Shown: one piece after another, positions 18,748-27,754 of the stretch
How the letters are laid out: each line of letters begins with the position of its first letter
Position numbering within the stretch: the first letter of the stretch is position 1
From: Methylobacter marinus A45
Lineage (GTDB): Bacteria > Pseudomonadota > Gammaproteobacteria > Methylococcales > Methylomonadaceae
Assembly: GCF_000383855.1 (NCBI RefSeq)
Contig: NZ_KB912877.1
Location: forward strand, 310,001-374,000
Reading direction: 5' to 3'
DNA length: 64,000 nucleotides
The notes under the pieces: generated by a model
Told to the model about the DNA's origin: nothing
Seen by the model: the letters and a program-made list of their open reading frames with translations, nothing else
Databases searched by the model: none
Translations under genes and position numbers: made by a program

Positions 18748-19173
18748 TCATTTCAGGTATTTGACAATCTCTAGCACATTGCAGTCATCCTGCCGCGTGT
18801 ACGTCACCGAATCCATCAAGGTCTTGATAAAAAAGATGCCCATGCCGCCCTCCTTGGGATTCTCAAAATCCGGTACCGGCACATTTTCCAGATCAAAGCC
18901 CTGGCCATGATCGTAAACCTTGATGATAACGGCGTCCTCCTGAATTTGTATCGTTATCCGGACCGTGTCCTCGGTATTTTTATAATTGGCATGCTTGATG
19001 GCATTGATGGTCGCTTCGGTCAGCACCAGGTTTAAATGATAGGCCAAGGCCTCCCGGTCGCCCTCAAAGGTTTCCAGATCCTTGCCTATGCGCTCCCCTA
19101 TACTACCGATCAAATCCAGATATTTGGTCTGTGTCGGAATGATTACGTCAACCTGAATATCCGAACTGCACAT
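18748..19173 (-). CDS. RsbW-like anti-sigma factor / serine kinase (HATPase_c_2)
   Basis: A 141-residue single-domain GHKL ATPase. It has an N box (LNLVLTEATINAIKHA), a G1 box (YDHGQGFD) and a G2 box (KEGGMGIFFIKTLMD), and lacks a dimerisation/His domain, as in RsbW/SpoIIAB-type kinases. These phosphorylate a STAS-domain antagonist on serine and release or capture a partner, often a sigma factor. The gene follows its likely substrate (the STAS protein) with 9 bases between them and precedes the glutamate dehydrogenase by 10 bases. No sigma factor or PP2C phosphatase gene is adjacent, so the target and the phosphatase must be encoded elsewhere. Confidence 0.88.
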   Translation of the reverse strand: MCSSDIQVDVIIPTQTKYLDLIGSIGERIGKDLETFEGDREALAYHLNLVLTEATINAIKHANYKNTEDTVRITIQIQEDAVIIKVYDHGQGFDLENVPVPDFENPKEGGMGIFFIKTLMDSVTYTRQDDCNVLEIVKYLK

Positions 19174-19182
19174 ACAAAGCCT

Positions 19183-19521
19183 CTACGGTTCATTTTCAAA
19201 TGCCTCATTTAAATCGGCATAAATTTCAAAAACCCGGTTTAAACGGGTCAATTCAAACATCGACAACACTTGCGGCTGCAAATTGGATAAAGCGAGTTTA
19301 CCTGATCTGGCGGCCGTGTTTTTATAGCCGGACAATAAAGCGCCCAGTCCGGAACTGTCGATAAACCGTACAAGCTCCAATTGGACGATTATATTTATCT
19401 CGCCCTGCTCAATCATGTCCAGAATGTATTCCTTCAATTCCCCTGAATTATGGGCGTCTATTCTTTCAGCTTGAATAAAAAGAACGCTATAGCCATTCAT
19501 TTTTTCCAGATTCAATTTCAT
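19183..19521 (-). CDS. STAS-domain anti-anti-sigma factor (RsbV/SpoIIAA-like)
   Basis: A 112-residue STAS protein starting at ATG 19521. The phospho-acceptor loop reads VRFIDSSGLGALLSGY, with the conserved Ser pair in DSSGLG, where the kinase partner phosphorylates. It pairs with the RsbW-like kinase encoded 9 bases downstream to form a partner-switching module. The upstream region (19522-19742) is shared with divergent putA and contains a small GCCGGC-arm hairpin near 19560-19580. The module heads a likely operon with NAD-GDH. Confidence 0.88.
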   Translation of the reverse strand: MKLNLEKMNGYSVLFIQAERIDAHNSGELKEYILDMIEQGEINIIVQLELVRFIDSSGLGALLSGYKNTAARSGKLALSNLQPQVLSMFELTRLNRVFEIYADLNEAFENEP

Positions 19522-19742
19522 CGTTTTTTTTCTTTTGTTCCAGATTAATCAACAGGTCTGCCGGCTCGCGAATGCCGGCACCGCTTACAACGTCGTTTTT
19601 GTTCTTGTCATGTTATCAGTGTAGCTAATTTAACGGTTGAAACCTCATCCATCCAGTTAATTTTTGAAATATCCCTTGTGTTATTAGTCTAAAATCCAGT
19701 AAAAAGTTCATGATTTTCAGACCGGACCACAGGGTGACAACC

Positions 19743-22700
19743 GTGAGTCAAAACGCAACAGACGCGTTACGCGCCGCTATCAATCAGGCCTATCTGGCCG
19801 ATGAACAGGACATCATCAGGACCCTGTCAGCCGGCCTGACCACGTATGATGCCGCTGCCGTCAGCGCCTGCGCCGAAACCCTGGTGACCGCGGTCAGAGC
19901 GCCCAGCCACCGGCCCACCGCCATCGAAGCCTTCCTGCACGAATACCAGCTCAATTCCCAGGAAGGCATTGTACTGATGGGCATTGCCGAAGCGCTGCTG
20001 CGCATTCCCGACAGCCAGACGCAGGACCAGTTTTTACAGGAAAAACTGACCGTTGCCGACTGGCAACGCCACGTTCAGCACAGCGATTCCTTCTGGGTCA
20101 ATTTATCGACCCGCGCCTTACTGTTTACCCGGCAATTTGAACAGCAGGTCGCGCCCTCGAGCCAGCACTGGTTTCCGGTTTTCGAGCAATTGCTGTCCAG
20201 ACTGGGCGCGCCGGTCATTCGCAGCGCCCTGAATCAGGCCATGCAGCATATGGCCCTGCAATTCGTGATCGCGGATTCGATAGAGCAGGCTATTGCGCGC
20301 GGCGAGCAACAACCACTCTACCGCTATTCGTTCGACATGCTGGGCGAGGCCGCGCTGACAGCCGCCGATGCCGAGCGTTATTTCCAGTCGTACGCCAAGG
20401 CCATCACCACACTGGCCGGACATGCCGATAACGACGATATTTATGCCAACCCCGGCATTTCGGTCAAATTATCGGCGCTGTGCCCGCGCTATGAGCCTTT
20501 GCAACGGGTACGCGCCGTCAACGAACTCACGGACCGGCTGCTGCATCTGGCCAATCATGCGCGCGCGGCCAATATCTCCCTCACCGTGGACGCCGAGGAA
20601 TCCGAACGCCTGGACATGTCGCTGGATATTTTCGCCGCGGTTTTGGCGCACCTCGATGGCTGGTCGGGCCTGGGGCTGGCCGTGCAGGCTTACCAGAAGC
20701 GAGCCCTGCCGATCATCCGCTGGCTGGCCGCACTGGCCGAATCCCGACACTGCAAGATTCCGTTACGCCTCGTGAAAGGCGCCTACTGGGACAGCGAAAT
20801 CAAACGGGCCCAGGAAAACGGCCTCAGCAATTACCCGGTATTCACGCATAAATCGGCAACCGATGTAGCCTATCTGGCCTGCGCGCAATTCATGCTGTCG
20901 CGGCCCGAGGCATTCTATCCGCAATTCGCCAGCCATAACGCCCACACGCTCGCCGCTGTTCGGCAGATGGGCAGGCGGCATCCGGGCTATGAATTCCAGC
21001 GCCTGCACGGCATGGGCGAAGCGCTTTACCGCGAAATCGTCGAAAACCGGGACTGGCAAATCCCCTGCCGCGTTTACGCGCCGGTCGGTCGCTATCATGA
21101 ACTGCTGCCCTACCTGGTCAGGCGCCTGCTGGAAAACGGCGCCAACACGTCGTTCATCAACCAGATCGACCACCCGGACATCAGCGTGGCGGAACTGACC
21201 GGCGATCCCGTGGCCGCGGTCAACACAGGCGGCCAAAAAACCTCGATCGTCCTGCCGCGCGATCTCTATGGCGAAACGCGGCTTAACTCGAGCGGCATCA
21301 ATCTGGCCGATCCCGAAGTATTGGAGCAATTGCAGCAGGACTTGAACACGCTGGCCGACCGGCACTGGACGGCCATGCCGCTGATCGACGGCCAGCCCTG
21401 GCCGGGCCGGGAACAGACCATCGTGAATCCATGGGACAACCGCCTGACGGTCGGCACCGTCAGCCATGCCGGACAAGAAGCCATCGAGCGCGCGTTAGCG
21501 TCGGCCGCCGAGGCTTTTGACAGCTGGCGCCTTTGCCCGGTCGAGACGCGGGCAACCTATCTGAAGCAGGCCGCCGATCTGTTCGAGCAGCACCGCCTGG
21601 AGCTGGTGTCGCTGTGTGTGCGCGAAGGCGGCCGCACCATCAAGGACGCCCTGTCGGAAGTCCGGGAAGCGGTGGATTTCTGCCGCTACTATGCCCAGTC
21701 GGCGCTCGAATTATTCAGCGAGCCGATTCGGCTGCCCGGCCCTACCGGCGAAGACAACCGGCTTTATCATTATGGCCGCGGCGTCTATGTCTGCATCAGT
21801 CCATGGAATTTTCCGATCGCCATTTTTACCGGCCAGATCGTCGCCGCGCTCGCGGCCGGCAATACCGTTATCGCCAAACCGGCCAGCCAGACCTCATTGA
21901 CGGCCATGCATTGCATGCGCCTGCTGCACCAGGCCGGCATCCCCGAATCGGTGCTGCAGTTTGTGCCGGCCGACGGCCGCACGACCGGCCAGCATGTCCT
22001 GCCCCATCCGCAGGTAGCCGGCATCGCCTTCACCGGTTCCACCGCCACGGCCCGGTTCATCAACCGGCAACTGGCCGAACATCACCAAACCATCGTGCCG
22101 ATCATTGCCGAAACCGGCGGCCAGAATGTCATGATCGCCGACAGCTCAGCGCTGCTGGAGCAGCTGGTGCAGGATGCCCTGCTGTCGGCTTTCAACAGTG
22201 CCGGCCAGCGCTGTTCCGCCTTGCGCGTGCTGTTTGTGCAACAGGAAATCGCCGACAGAACCATCGCCATGCTGATCGGCACCATGAAGGAGTTATCAAT
22301 CGGCAATCCAGGCCTGTACTCGACCGACATCGGCCCCGTGATCGACCCTGCCGCGCGGGAGCCGTTAACAACGCATCTGGAGACCATGAAGCAACAGGCG
22401 AAACTGCTTTATCAATTGTCGCTGCCCGAGACCTTGCGGCATGGCAGTTTTTTTGCGCCCGCCCTGTTTGAAATCGAGTCATTATCGCAACTGACCCGGG
22501 AAGTCTTCGGCCCGATCCTGCACCTGATCCGCTACCGCGCCGCCGATCTCGATCAGGTGATCGCCGCCGTCAACGCTACCGGTTACGGGCTGACGCTGGG
22601 TATACACAGCCGGATTGAAACGACCGCCGAAAAAATCCGGCGAGGCGTCAAAGTCGGCAATATTTATGTCAACCGCAACATGATCGGCGCGGTCGTCGGC

Positions 22701-22853
22701 GTGCAGCCTTTCGGCGGCATGCGGCTTTCCGGCACCGGCCCCAAGGCTGGCGGCCCCGATTATCTGCGCCGCTTCGTGGTTGAACAGACGCTGACGATCA
22801 ATACCGCCGCGATTGGCGGCAATGCGGCGCTACTGGCCCAGGATTTGCGGTAG
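19743..22853 (+). CDS. putA: PutA: bifunctional proline dehydrogenase / P5C dehydrogenase
   Basis: About 1036 residues. I prefer GTG 19743 (AGGGTG 7 nt before it); an in-frame ATG at 19710 lacks a ribosome site. The N-terminal proline dehydrogenase barrel (about residues 150-470) has PLRLVKGAYWDSEIKRAQ, FASHNAHTLA and the FAD/substrate motif YAPVGRYHELLPYLVRRLLE. The C-terminal aldehyde dehydrogenase domain (about 550-1010) has SPWNFPIAIFTGQIVAALAA, FTGSTATARFI, ETGGQNVMI and the catalytic Cys in NSAGQRCSALR. Together they oxidise proline to glutamate with channelling of the intermediate. There is no ribbon-helix-helix DNA-binding domain at the N terminus, so this is the short PutA type that does not repress its own gene. 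The product glutamate is the substrate of the NAD-GDH encoded divergently. Confidence 0.95.
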   Translation: MSQNATDALRAAINQAYLADEQDIIRTLSAGLTTYDAAAVSACAETLVTAVRAPSHRPTAIEAFLHEYQLNSQEGIVLMGIAEALLRIPDSQTQDQFLQEKLTVADWQRHVQHSDSFWVNLSTRALLFTRQFEQQVAPSSQHWFPVFEQLLSRLGAPVIRSALNQAMQHMALQFVIADSIEQAIARGEQQPLYRYSFDMLGEAALTAADAERYFQSYAKAITTLAGHADNDDIYANPGISVKLSALCPRYEPLQRVRAVNELTDRLLHLANHARAANISLTVDAEESERLDMSLDIFAAVLAHLDGWSGLGLAVQAYQKRALPIIRWLAALAESRHCKIPLRLVKGAYWDSEIKRAQENGLSNYPVFTHKSATDVAYLACAQFMLSRPEAFYPQFASHNAHTLAAVRQMGRRHPGYEFQRLHGMGEALYREIVENRDWQIPCRVYAPVGRYHELLPYLVRRLLENGANTSFINQIDHPDISVAELTGDPVAAVNTGGQKTSIVLPRDLYGETRLNSSGINLADPEVLEQLQQDLNTLADRHWTAMPLIDGQPWPGREQTIVNPWDNRLTVGTVSHAGQEAIERALASAAEAFDSWRLCPVETRATYLKQAADLFEQHRLELVSLCVREGGRTIKDALSEVREAVDFCRYYAQSALELFSEPIRLPGPTGEDNRLYHYGRGVYVCISPWNFPIAIFTGQIVAALAAGNTVIAKPASQTSLTAMHCMRLLHQAGIPESVLQFVPADGRTTGQHVLPHPQVAGIAFTGSTATARFINRQLAEHHQTIVPIIAETGGQNVMIADSSALLEQLVQDALLSAFNSAGQRCSALRVLFVQQEIADRTIAMLIGTMKELSIGNPGLYSTDIGPVIDPAAREPLTTHLETMKQQAKLLYQLSLPETLRHGSFFAPALFEIESLSQLTREVFGPILHLIRYRAADLDQVIAAVNATGYGLTLGIHSRIETTAEKIRRGVKVGNIYVNRNMIGAVVGVQPFGGMRLSGTGPKAGGPDYLRRFVVEQTLTINTAAIGGNAALLAQDLR

Positions 22854-22854
22854 G

Positions 22855-22905
22855 CTGGGTTGGAGCATTCTTAAAAGGCTGGGTTGTCCAACCCGACTGC
22901 TTAAC
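22855..22905. repeat. REP-like imperfect repeat after putA
   Basis: GTAGGCTGGGTTGG is followed by a spacer, then GGCTGGGTTGTCCAACCCGAC, giving a GGGTTG/CAACCC hairpin. It resembles the REPs near the RAYT remnant but is diverged. It starts at the putA stop codon and may act as a transcription or decay boundary. Confidence 0.6.
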
Positions 22906-22966
22906 CTGAGTCGCCATGGACAAAAACTCGCAGGCGCATAAATTGCAAAAACCGCTTTATCTTTAA

Positions 22967-22988
22967 AATGAGAATTGTTATCATTTGC
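22967..22988. promoter_or_regulatory. Probable Fur box upstream of bfd-bfr
   Basis: The stretch AATGAGAATTGTTATCATT (within these coordinates) is a near-perfect palindrome and matches the Fur consensus GATAATGATAATCATTATC at most positions. It lies about 30 bases upstream of the bfd start, a position where Fur with Fe2+ would repress. Bacterioferritin-associated ferredoxin genes are classical iron-starvation genes, which fits. Confidence 0.8.
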
Positions 22989-23016
22989 AAAAGACTTACT
23001 ATCAGGAGATGCCCTT

Positions 23017-23232
23017 ATGTACGTATGTGTTTGCAAAGCAGTCACCGATACTCAGATAAAGAACGCGATTGATAACGGCGTTTGTACGCGCAAGCAGATA
23101 TTCGACTGCCTCGGGGTCGGCAGAAGTTGCGGAAAATGCAATAAACAGGTCAAGGAATTGCTTGACGGAAACCGCCGGCGGCAATCTATAATGCCGGAGG
23201 CATCAAACGAACCCATTCTTAACGCGTATTAG
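23017..23232 (+). CDS. bfd: Bacterioferritin-associated ferredoxin Bfd
   Basis: 71 residues from ATG 23017, with AGGAGA 8 nt upstream; the frame is open further upstream but through the operator. It starts MYVCVCKAVTDTQIKNAI and contains GVGRSCGKCNKQVKELL, giving the four Cys (CxC and CxxC) of the BFD-type [2Fe-2S] cluster. Bfd reduces the haem of bacterioferritin so that stored ferric iron leaves as Fe2+. The bfr gene follows 18 bases later, and a Fur-type palindrome overlaps the promoter region, so the pair should be induced by iron limitation. Confidence 0.93.
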   Translation: MYVCVCKAVTDTQIKNAIDNGVCTRKQIFDCLGVGRSCGKCNKQVKELLDGNRRRQSIMPEASNEPILNAY

Positions 23233-23250
23233 AAAATCCAGAGGTGTAGC

Positions 23251-23715
23251 ATGCAAGGAGATAGCCAGGTTATCGAGTTTCTTAATAAGGCGCTGACTAA
23301 TGAGCTGACCGCCATTAACCAGTATTTTTTACATGCCCGCATGTACAAAAACTGGGGATTTGCCAAGCTCAACGAGAAGGTCTACCACGAGTCCATCGAT
23401 GAAATGAAGCACGCCGATCAATTGATCGAACGTATCCTGTTCCTGGAAGGCCTGCCCAACCTGCAAAATCTCGGCAAGCTGATGATCGGCGAAAATCCCC
23501 AGGAGATGCTCGAATGCGACTTGAAACTGGAACAGGACGCCATGCCCCTGCTTCGCGAGGCGATCGCCTATTGCGAAAACACCAAGGATTATGTATCCCG
23601 GGAAATCTTCGAACACATCCTCGAAAGCGAGGAAGAGCATGTCGACTGGCTGGAAACCCAACTGGAACTGATCGGCAAGCTCGGGCTGCAGAATTACCTG
23701 CAATCGCAGATGTAA
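23251..23715 (+). CDS. bfr: Bacterioferritin
   Basis: 154 residues, full length for Bfr. The ferroxidase ligands are all present at the standard numbers: Glu18, Glu51, His54, Glu94, Glu127 and His130. The haem ligand Met52 is also present (IDEMKHADQ). It should assemble into the 24-subunit haem-containing shell that oxidises and stores iron in the cytoplasm. It is transcribed with bfd. After the stop there is a small AATACCG/CGGTATT hairpin at about 23752-23777 without a strong T run. Confidence 0.95.
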   Translation: MQGDSQVIEFLNKALTNELTAINQYFLHARMYKNWGFAKLNEKVYHESIDEMKHADQLIERILFLEGLPNLQNLGKLMIGENPQEMLECDLKLEQDAMPLLREAIAYCENTKDYVSREIFEHILESEEEHVDWLETQLELIGKLGLQNYLQSQM

Positions 23716-23837
23716 GCCCGTCTTCAGATTTTTTCATACTTAGGAATTCTTAATACCGACAAATTTTGCCGGTATTACCTATAATATCTGCCTTTTGCCC
23801 CGGATTTACGGTCCGGCCTGCACAAGGAAACCCTCTT

Positions 23838-24803
23838 ATGTCTCAAACAGTCGTTTGTGCGCTGTACAAATTTGTCACGCTCGATAATTATTGCGATTTA
23901 CGTCAACCCTTGCATGATGTCATGCACGTCAATCAGGTGCGCGGCACCCTGTTACTGGCTCACGAAGGCATTAACGGCACGGTGGCCGGCTCGCGCCAGG
24001 CGATCGATACGCTGCTGGGCTGGCTGCGCGCCGATCCGCGCCTGTCCGATATCGATCACAAGGAATCGCTGACCGACAAACCGCCCTTCAACCGCACCAA
24101 GGTGAAACTCAAAAAAGAAATCGTGACCATGGGCGTCGAAGGCATAGACCCTAAAAGCGTGGTCGGCACCTATGTCAGCCCCCGGGACTGGAACGCGCTG
24201 ATTTCGGACCCGGACGTGCTCGTGGTCGATACGCGCAATGATTACGAAGTGAAAGTCGGTACGTTTAAAAACGCCATCAATCCGAATACGACCAGCTTTC
24301 GCGCATTCCCGCGCTACGTCAGGGAACATCTTGATCCTGAAAAACACAAAAAAGTCGCGATGTTTTGCACAGGCGGCATACGTTGCGAGAAATCCACGGC
24401 TTTTCTGAAGGAACAGGGCTTCGATGAGGTTTATCACCTGAAAGGCGGCATTTTAAAATACCTGGAAGAAGTGCCGGCGGAAGAATCCCTGTGGCAGGGC
24501 GAATGTTTCGTTTTTGACGAACGCATAACGGTCAATCTTCAGCTTGAAAAAGGCAGTTACGATCAATGCAATGCCTGCCGACTGCCGATTACCGAAGCCG
24601 ACAAAGCCAGCGTTCACTATCAGCAAGGCGTCAGCTGCCCGCATTGTTACGATAAAATCACGCCGGAACAGAAAACCCGTTTCATGGAACGTGAAAAGCA
24701 GATACAACTGGCCAAGCGACGCGGCGAAGCCCATATCGGCGCCGATGCGGCCAAGGCACTGACAGCGAAACGGGCGGCGAAAGCGGTCCGGCAAGTTGAT
24801 TGA
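23838..24803 (+). CDS. trhO: tRNA uridine(34) hydroxylase TrhO (rhodanese family, YceA)
   Basis: 321 residues from ATG 23838, with AAGGAAA upstream; an upstream extension to 23766 is not needed. An N-terminal acylphosphatase-like domain ([12 protein letters not shown] ... [16 protein letters not shown]) is followed by a rhodanese domain with active-site loop [13 protein letters not shown]. The C terminus carries CNACRLPI and CPHCYD, a likely zinc-binding Cys set. TrhO uses O2 to form 5-hydroxyuridine at tRNA position 34. It is a single gene, separated from bfr by about 120 bases. Confidence 0.92.
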   Translation: MSQTVVCALYKFVTLDNYCDLRQPLHDVMHVNQVRGTLLLAHEGINGTVAGSRQAIDTLLGWLRADPRLSDIDHKESLTDKPPFNRTKVKLKKEIVTMGVEGIDPKSVVGTYVSPRDWNALISDPDVLVVDTRNDYEVKVGTFKNAINPNTTSFRAFPRYVREHLDPEKHKKVAMFCTGGIRCEKSTAFLKEQGFDEVYHLKGGILKYLEEVPAEESLWQGECFVFDERITVNLQLEKGSYDQCNACRLPITEADKASVHYQQGVSCPHCYDKITPEQKTRFMEREKQIQLAKRRGEAHIGADAAKALTAKRAAKAVRQVD

Positions 24804-24891
24804 TTAACCTTCGAAGGTCCCAGAGAACACGAAGTTAAATTTTTCTTTCGCCACTTTGGTGATTTTATAACTTCAGGATTAACGTAAAAAT

Positions 24892-24915
24892 GGAGGGCGA
24901 CTGAAGTCGCCCTCC
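24892..24915. repeat. Perfect 24-bp palindrome
   Basis: GGAGGGCGACTG joined directly to its own reverse complement variant (GAAGTCGCCCTCC) forms an 11-bp stem with a 2-nt loop. It sits between trhO and the thioredoxin-like gene. A degenerate relative with GACTGAAGTC at its centre lies at about 63571-63592. It has no T run, so it is more likely a dispersed palindromic repeat than a terminator. Confidence 0.65.
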
Positions 24916-24948
24916 CCACAAACCATACCATTTTACGGGAGAGAAAAA

Positions 24949-25608
24949 ATGACCGCGGAAATAGGCCAACCAGCCCCCTTGCTATCGGTATCCGACTGGG
25001 TTCAGGGCGGACCGGTCAATTTTGATCTGTTGTCAGGCCGGGTCGTACTGGTGGAAGTTTTTCAGGTCAACTGTCCGGGGTGTTTTTTATATGCCTTGCC
25101 GCAGGCCATCTATTTGCATCAGCACTACGCGGAGCAAGGCTTGACGGTCCTGGGCGTGGCGACCGCGTTCGAGGATTTCGATAAAAACAATCTGGACAAT
25201 CTGGTCCGTCTGGCTGAAAGCGGCGAAGTTATCGGCGAGACTCGGCTTGCGTTGAGCCAGCGCGGCGAACTGACCGACGGATGCCTGCCCTATCGCATCC
25301 CGTTCCCGCTGGCCATGGACCGTTTGAACAAGCGCGAGGACATCATGACCGATGACGCTATCCTGTCCTTCATCAGGGCGCGCGTGCCCGACTTCGATCA
25401 ACAGCCGGACAGCTACCGGCAACAGATCATCAAGCAGGCACAGCGGTATTTTCAATCCCTGTCCTACCGGGCCGAGACCTTTGAACGCTTCGACCTGAAA
25501 GGCACGCCGTCGCATATCCTGGTCGATAAACGCGGCATTTTAAGGGATTGCGCTTTCGGCGCCTATCCGGAGCTGGAAACGCGCGTGCAAGGGTTATTGC
25601 AGGAATAA
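24949..25608 (+). CDS. Thioredoxin-fold redoxin (TlpA/AhpC-TSA-like), cytoplasmic
   Basis: 219 residues from ATG 24949, with GGGAGAG upstream. The thioredoxin fold is shown by VVLVEVFQVNCPGCFLYALP (a CPGC redox pair) and the cis-Pro loop FDLKGTPSHILVDKRG. An insertion of about 90 residues lies between them (about 95-185), which is longer than in ordinary TlpA. There is no signal peptide, so it probably acts in the cytoplasm. It likely reduces or oxidises a protein or small-molecule thiol; the partner is unknown. The stop is only 4 bases from the stop of the converging cyclase gene. Confidence 0.75.
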   Translation: MTAEIGQPAPLLSVSDWVQGGPVNFDLLSGRVVLVEVFQVNCPGCFLYALPQAIYLHQHYAEQGLTVLGVATAFEDFDKNNLDNLVRLAESGEVIGETRLALSQRGELTDGCLPYRIPFPLAMDRLNKREDIMTDDAILSFIRARVPDFDQQPDSYRQQIIKQAQRYFQSLSYRAETFERFDLKGTPSHILVDKRGILRDCAFGAYPELETRVQGLLQE

Positions 25609-25612
25609 CCCA

Positions 25613-27298
25613 TTATAGCCCGCTGGCAACCTTGACCCGATTGCGCCCGCATGACTTGGCACGGTACAGCGCCTGGTCGGCGCGGATCAGAACCGCGTCG
25701 GCCTGGTCATCCGTTGCCGCCATGCCCGCGATACCGATGCTTACCGTCACGGCAATCGTCAGGTCATCGATTTGCAACGGCATGGAACCGATTTTCCGAC
25801 GCAGGCGATCGGCAAATACCACGGCCTCAGCCAGGTCGGTACCGGACAGGAAAATAGAAAACTCCTCGCCGCCCAGCCGGCCTATCGTATCCGTCCTGCG
25901 CAACGCATGATGCATAAGCGTTGCGATATGCTTGAGCAACGCATCGCCGACTGCGTGGCCGTATGTATCGTTAACTCGCTTGAAGTGGTCGATATCCAGC
26001 ATAAGCACCGACACATGATGATTCTTAAGACGCTGCACGCGCGCCAGAGCCTCGTTCAGCCGGGCCATGAAATGGCGCCGGTTGGACAGGCCGGTCAGCG
26101 CGTCGGTCGTGGCCATCTCCCATAATTCAGCTTCCAGGCGTTTGCGCTCACTGATGTCAAGCTTGACGCCGACAAAATGGTTGATGGCGCCGTTCTCGTC
26201 CCTGACCGGGGCAATGGTAAATTCCTCGTCGTAGAGCGTACCGTCCTTGCGCCGGTTAATCAGTTCGCCATGCCAGGTTTCTCCTTTCAAAATGGTCTGC
26301 CATAAATTCTGATAGAACTCCTCATCCTGCAGGCCTGATTTCACCAACTCCGTCGGCCGGAAGCCGATCGCCTCTTCCAGCGTATAGCCGGTCAGTTTCT
26401 CGAAAGCCGGGTTGACCCACTCGATTCTGGCCTCGGTATCGGTAATGATGACGCCATGGCTGACCGCCTCCAGCGCCGATACCAATAAATGGTCTCGCGC
26501 ATCGGCCAGCTTGCGTGCGGTAATATCCTGATGAGATATCACGACATAGCCGCTATCGTTTTGAAAGCGCGTCACGCGCGCGACGAACCAGTGTTGCTCG
26601 GTCGCCGAATGACAGGGATACTCCATTATGAAGGTTTCGCGCTCGCCGTTGATGACCGACCGGATGCCTGCCGCCATTATTGCCGCCTGTTCTGACTCCT
26701 CGCCGGTGGCGTTATCACAGATCGCCAGATAATTGGTCCCTGGTGAAGAATCGCTGTGTCCCGGAAAATTTTTCTCGTAAAAATCGCGCCAGGCCTGATT
26801 GACTATGAGAATCCTGCCGGTCTGATCGAGCACGCAGATATGCGCGCTCAGCGCGTTTATGGTTGAAACCGCGAACTGTTCCGAATCATGCAGACGATGT
26901 TCCAGCCGGAACCGGCTGATCGCATAGTGGATAGTACGGATAAGGGCATCGGAATCGAAGCTGCCTTTGACCAGACAGTCCTGAGCGCCGACATTGAGCG
27001 CGCGTAGCGCGAACTCCGCATCGTCGTGGCCGCTCAGAACAATGATAGGCAATGCGCCCGCCTCCCGGCGCATGGCTTTTACAGTCTCAAGACCACTGGA
27101 ATCAGGCCGCGACAGATCCAGCAACAAGGCATCGAAAGACGCCTTATTGTGCAGCAGATCCCTGGCCTCGGCCAGTGTCGCAGCCCATGTAACTTCAAAA
27201 CGTGCGGTTCGGGACGCCTCCAGGGCTGACCGGATCAGCTGAACATCGCCCGGGTCATCCTCGAACAACAGCACACGACAGGGTGTCGTGGCATTCAT
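25613..27298 (-). CDS. Response regulator with PAS-PAS-GGDEF output (diguanylate cyclase)
   Basis: 561 residues. A receiver domain (residues 7-125, phospho-acceptor Asp61 in LLLDLSRPDSSG, Lys in DCLVKG) is followed by two PAS domains (about 145-255 and 270-385) and a GGDEF domain (about 400-555). The active site reads GRLGGEEFSIFLSG, so it is catalytically competent. An inhibitory I-site RRTD lies five residues before GGEEF, predicting product feedback. It should make c-di-GMP in response to phosphorylation. It is the last gene of the leftward operon, 3 bases after the single-domain regulator, whose kinases are the likely phosphate donors. Confidence 0.93.
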   Translation of the reverse strand: MNATTPCRVLLFEDDPGDVQLIRSALEASRTARFEVTWAATLAEARDLLHNKASFDALLLDLSRPDSSGLETVKAMRREAGALPIIVLSGHDDAEFALRALNVGAQDCLVKGSFDSDALIRTIHYAISRFRLEHRLHDSEQFAVSTINALSAHICVLDQTGRILIVNQAWRDFYEKNFPGHSDSSPGTNYLAICDNATGEESEQAAIMAAGIRSVINGERETFIMEYPCHSATEQHWFVARVTRFQNDSGYVVISHQDITARKLADARDHLLVSALEAVSHGVIITDTEARIEWVNPAFEKLTGYTLEEAIGFRPTELVKSGLQDEEFYQNLWQTILKGETWHGELINRRKDGTLYDEEFTIAPVRDENGAINHFVGVKLDISERKRLEAELWEMATTDALTGLSNRRHFMARLNEALARVQRLKNHHVSVLMLDIDHFKRVNDTYGHAVGDALLKHIATLMHHALRRTDTIGRLGGEEFSIFLSGTDLAEAVVFADRLRRKIGSMPLQIDDLTIAVTVSIGIAGMAATDDQADAVLIRADQALYRAKSCGRNRVKVASGL

Positions 27299-27301
27299 GG
27301 C

Positions 27302-27751
27302 TCAGCTCTTCCGGGGCAGGCGCGTCAAGGTAAACCAGTAGTTATCGAGTTGGCGGATCGCCGCCATAAACTGTTCCATGTCTACCGGTTTGGTAATATA
27401 ACTGGCCGCGCCCAGTTGGTAGGAGGCCAGCACATCGCGCTCGGCGTCCGACGTCGTCAGCACCACCACCGGAATGGCGGCCAGACCATCATCGGACTTG
27501 GCAACCGACAGGAATTCGCGGCCATTCATGCGCGGCATGTTGAGATCGAGCAGAATCAGATCAGGCCGGGGCGCCGCGCGGTTGATTTCACCCTCGCCGC
27601 GCAGAAAAGCCAAAGCCTCGACACCGTCGGTGACGTGATGCAGATTGCAGAAGACCTGGTTCTCCTTCAATGCCGCACGCACCAGGTTGGCGTCGGCCGG
27701 CTCGTCCTCGACCAGCAGGATATCGAAAGGTTGGGTATTCTCAAGAATCAT
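27302..27751 (-). CDS. Single-domain response regulator (Rcp1/CheY-like)
   Basis: 149 residues, receiver domain only. Acidic pocket VEDE (residues 14-17), phospho-acceptor Asp69 in LILLDLNMPRMNG, Thr in VVLTTSD, and Lys122 in YITKPVD. This subtype pairs with phytochrome-like or PAS histidine kinases lacking their own receiver. It is encoded 3 bases after the CHASE-PAS kinase, and the cyclase follows after another 3 bases, suggesting a phosphorelay within the operon. Confidence 0.92.
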   Translation of the reverse strand: MILENTQPFDILLVEDEPADANLVRAALKENQVFCNLHHVTDGVEALAFLRGEGEINRAAPRPDLILLDLNMPRMNGREFLSVAKSDDGLAAIPVVVLTTSDAERDVLASYQLGAASYITKPVDMEQFMAAIRQLDNYWFTLTRLPRKS

Positions 27752-27754
27752 AGT

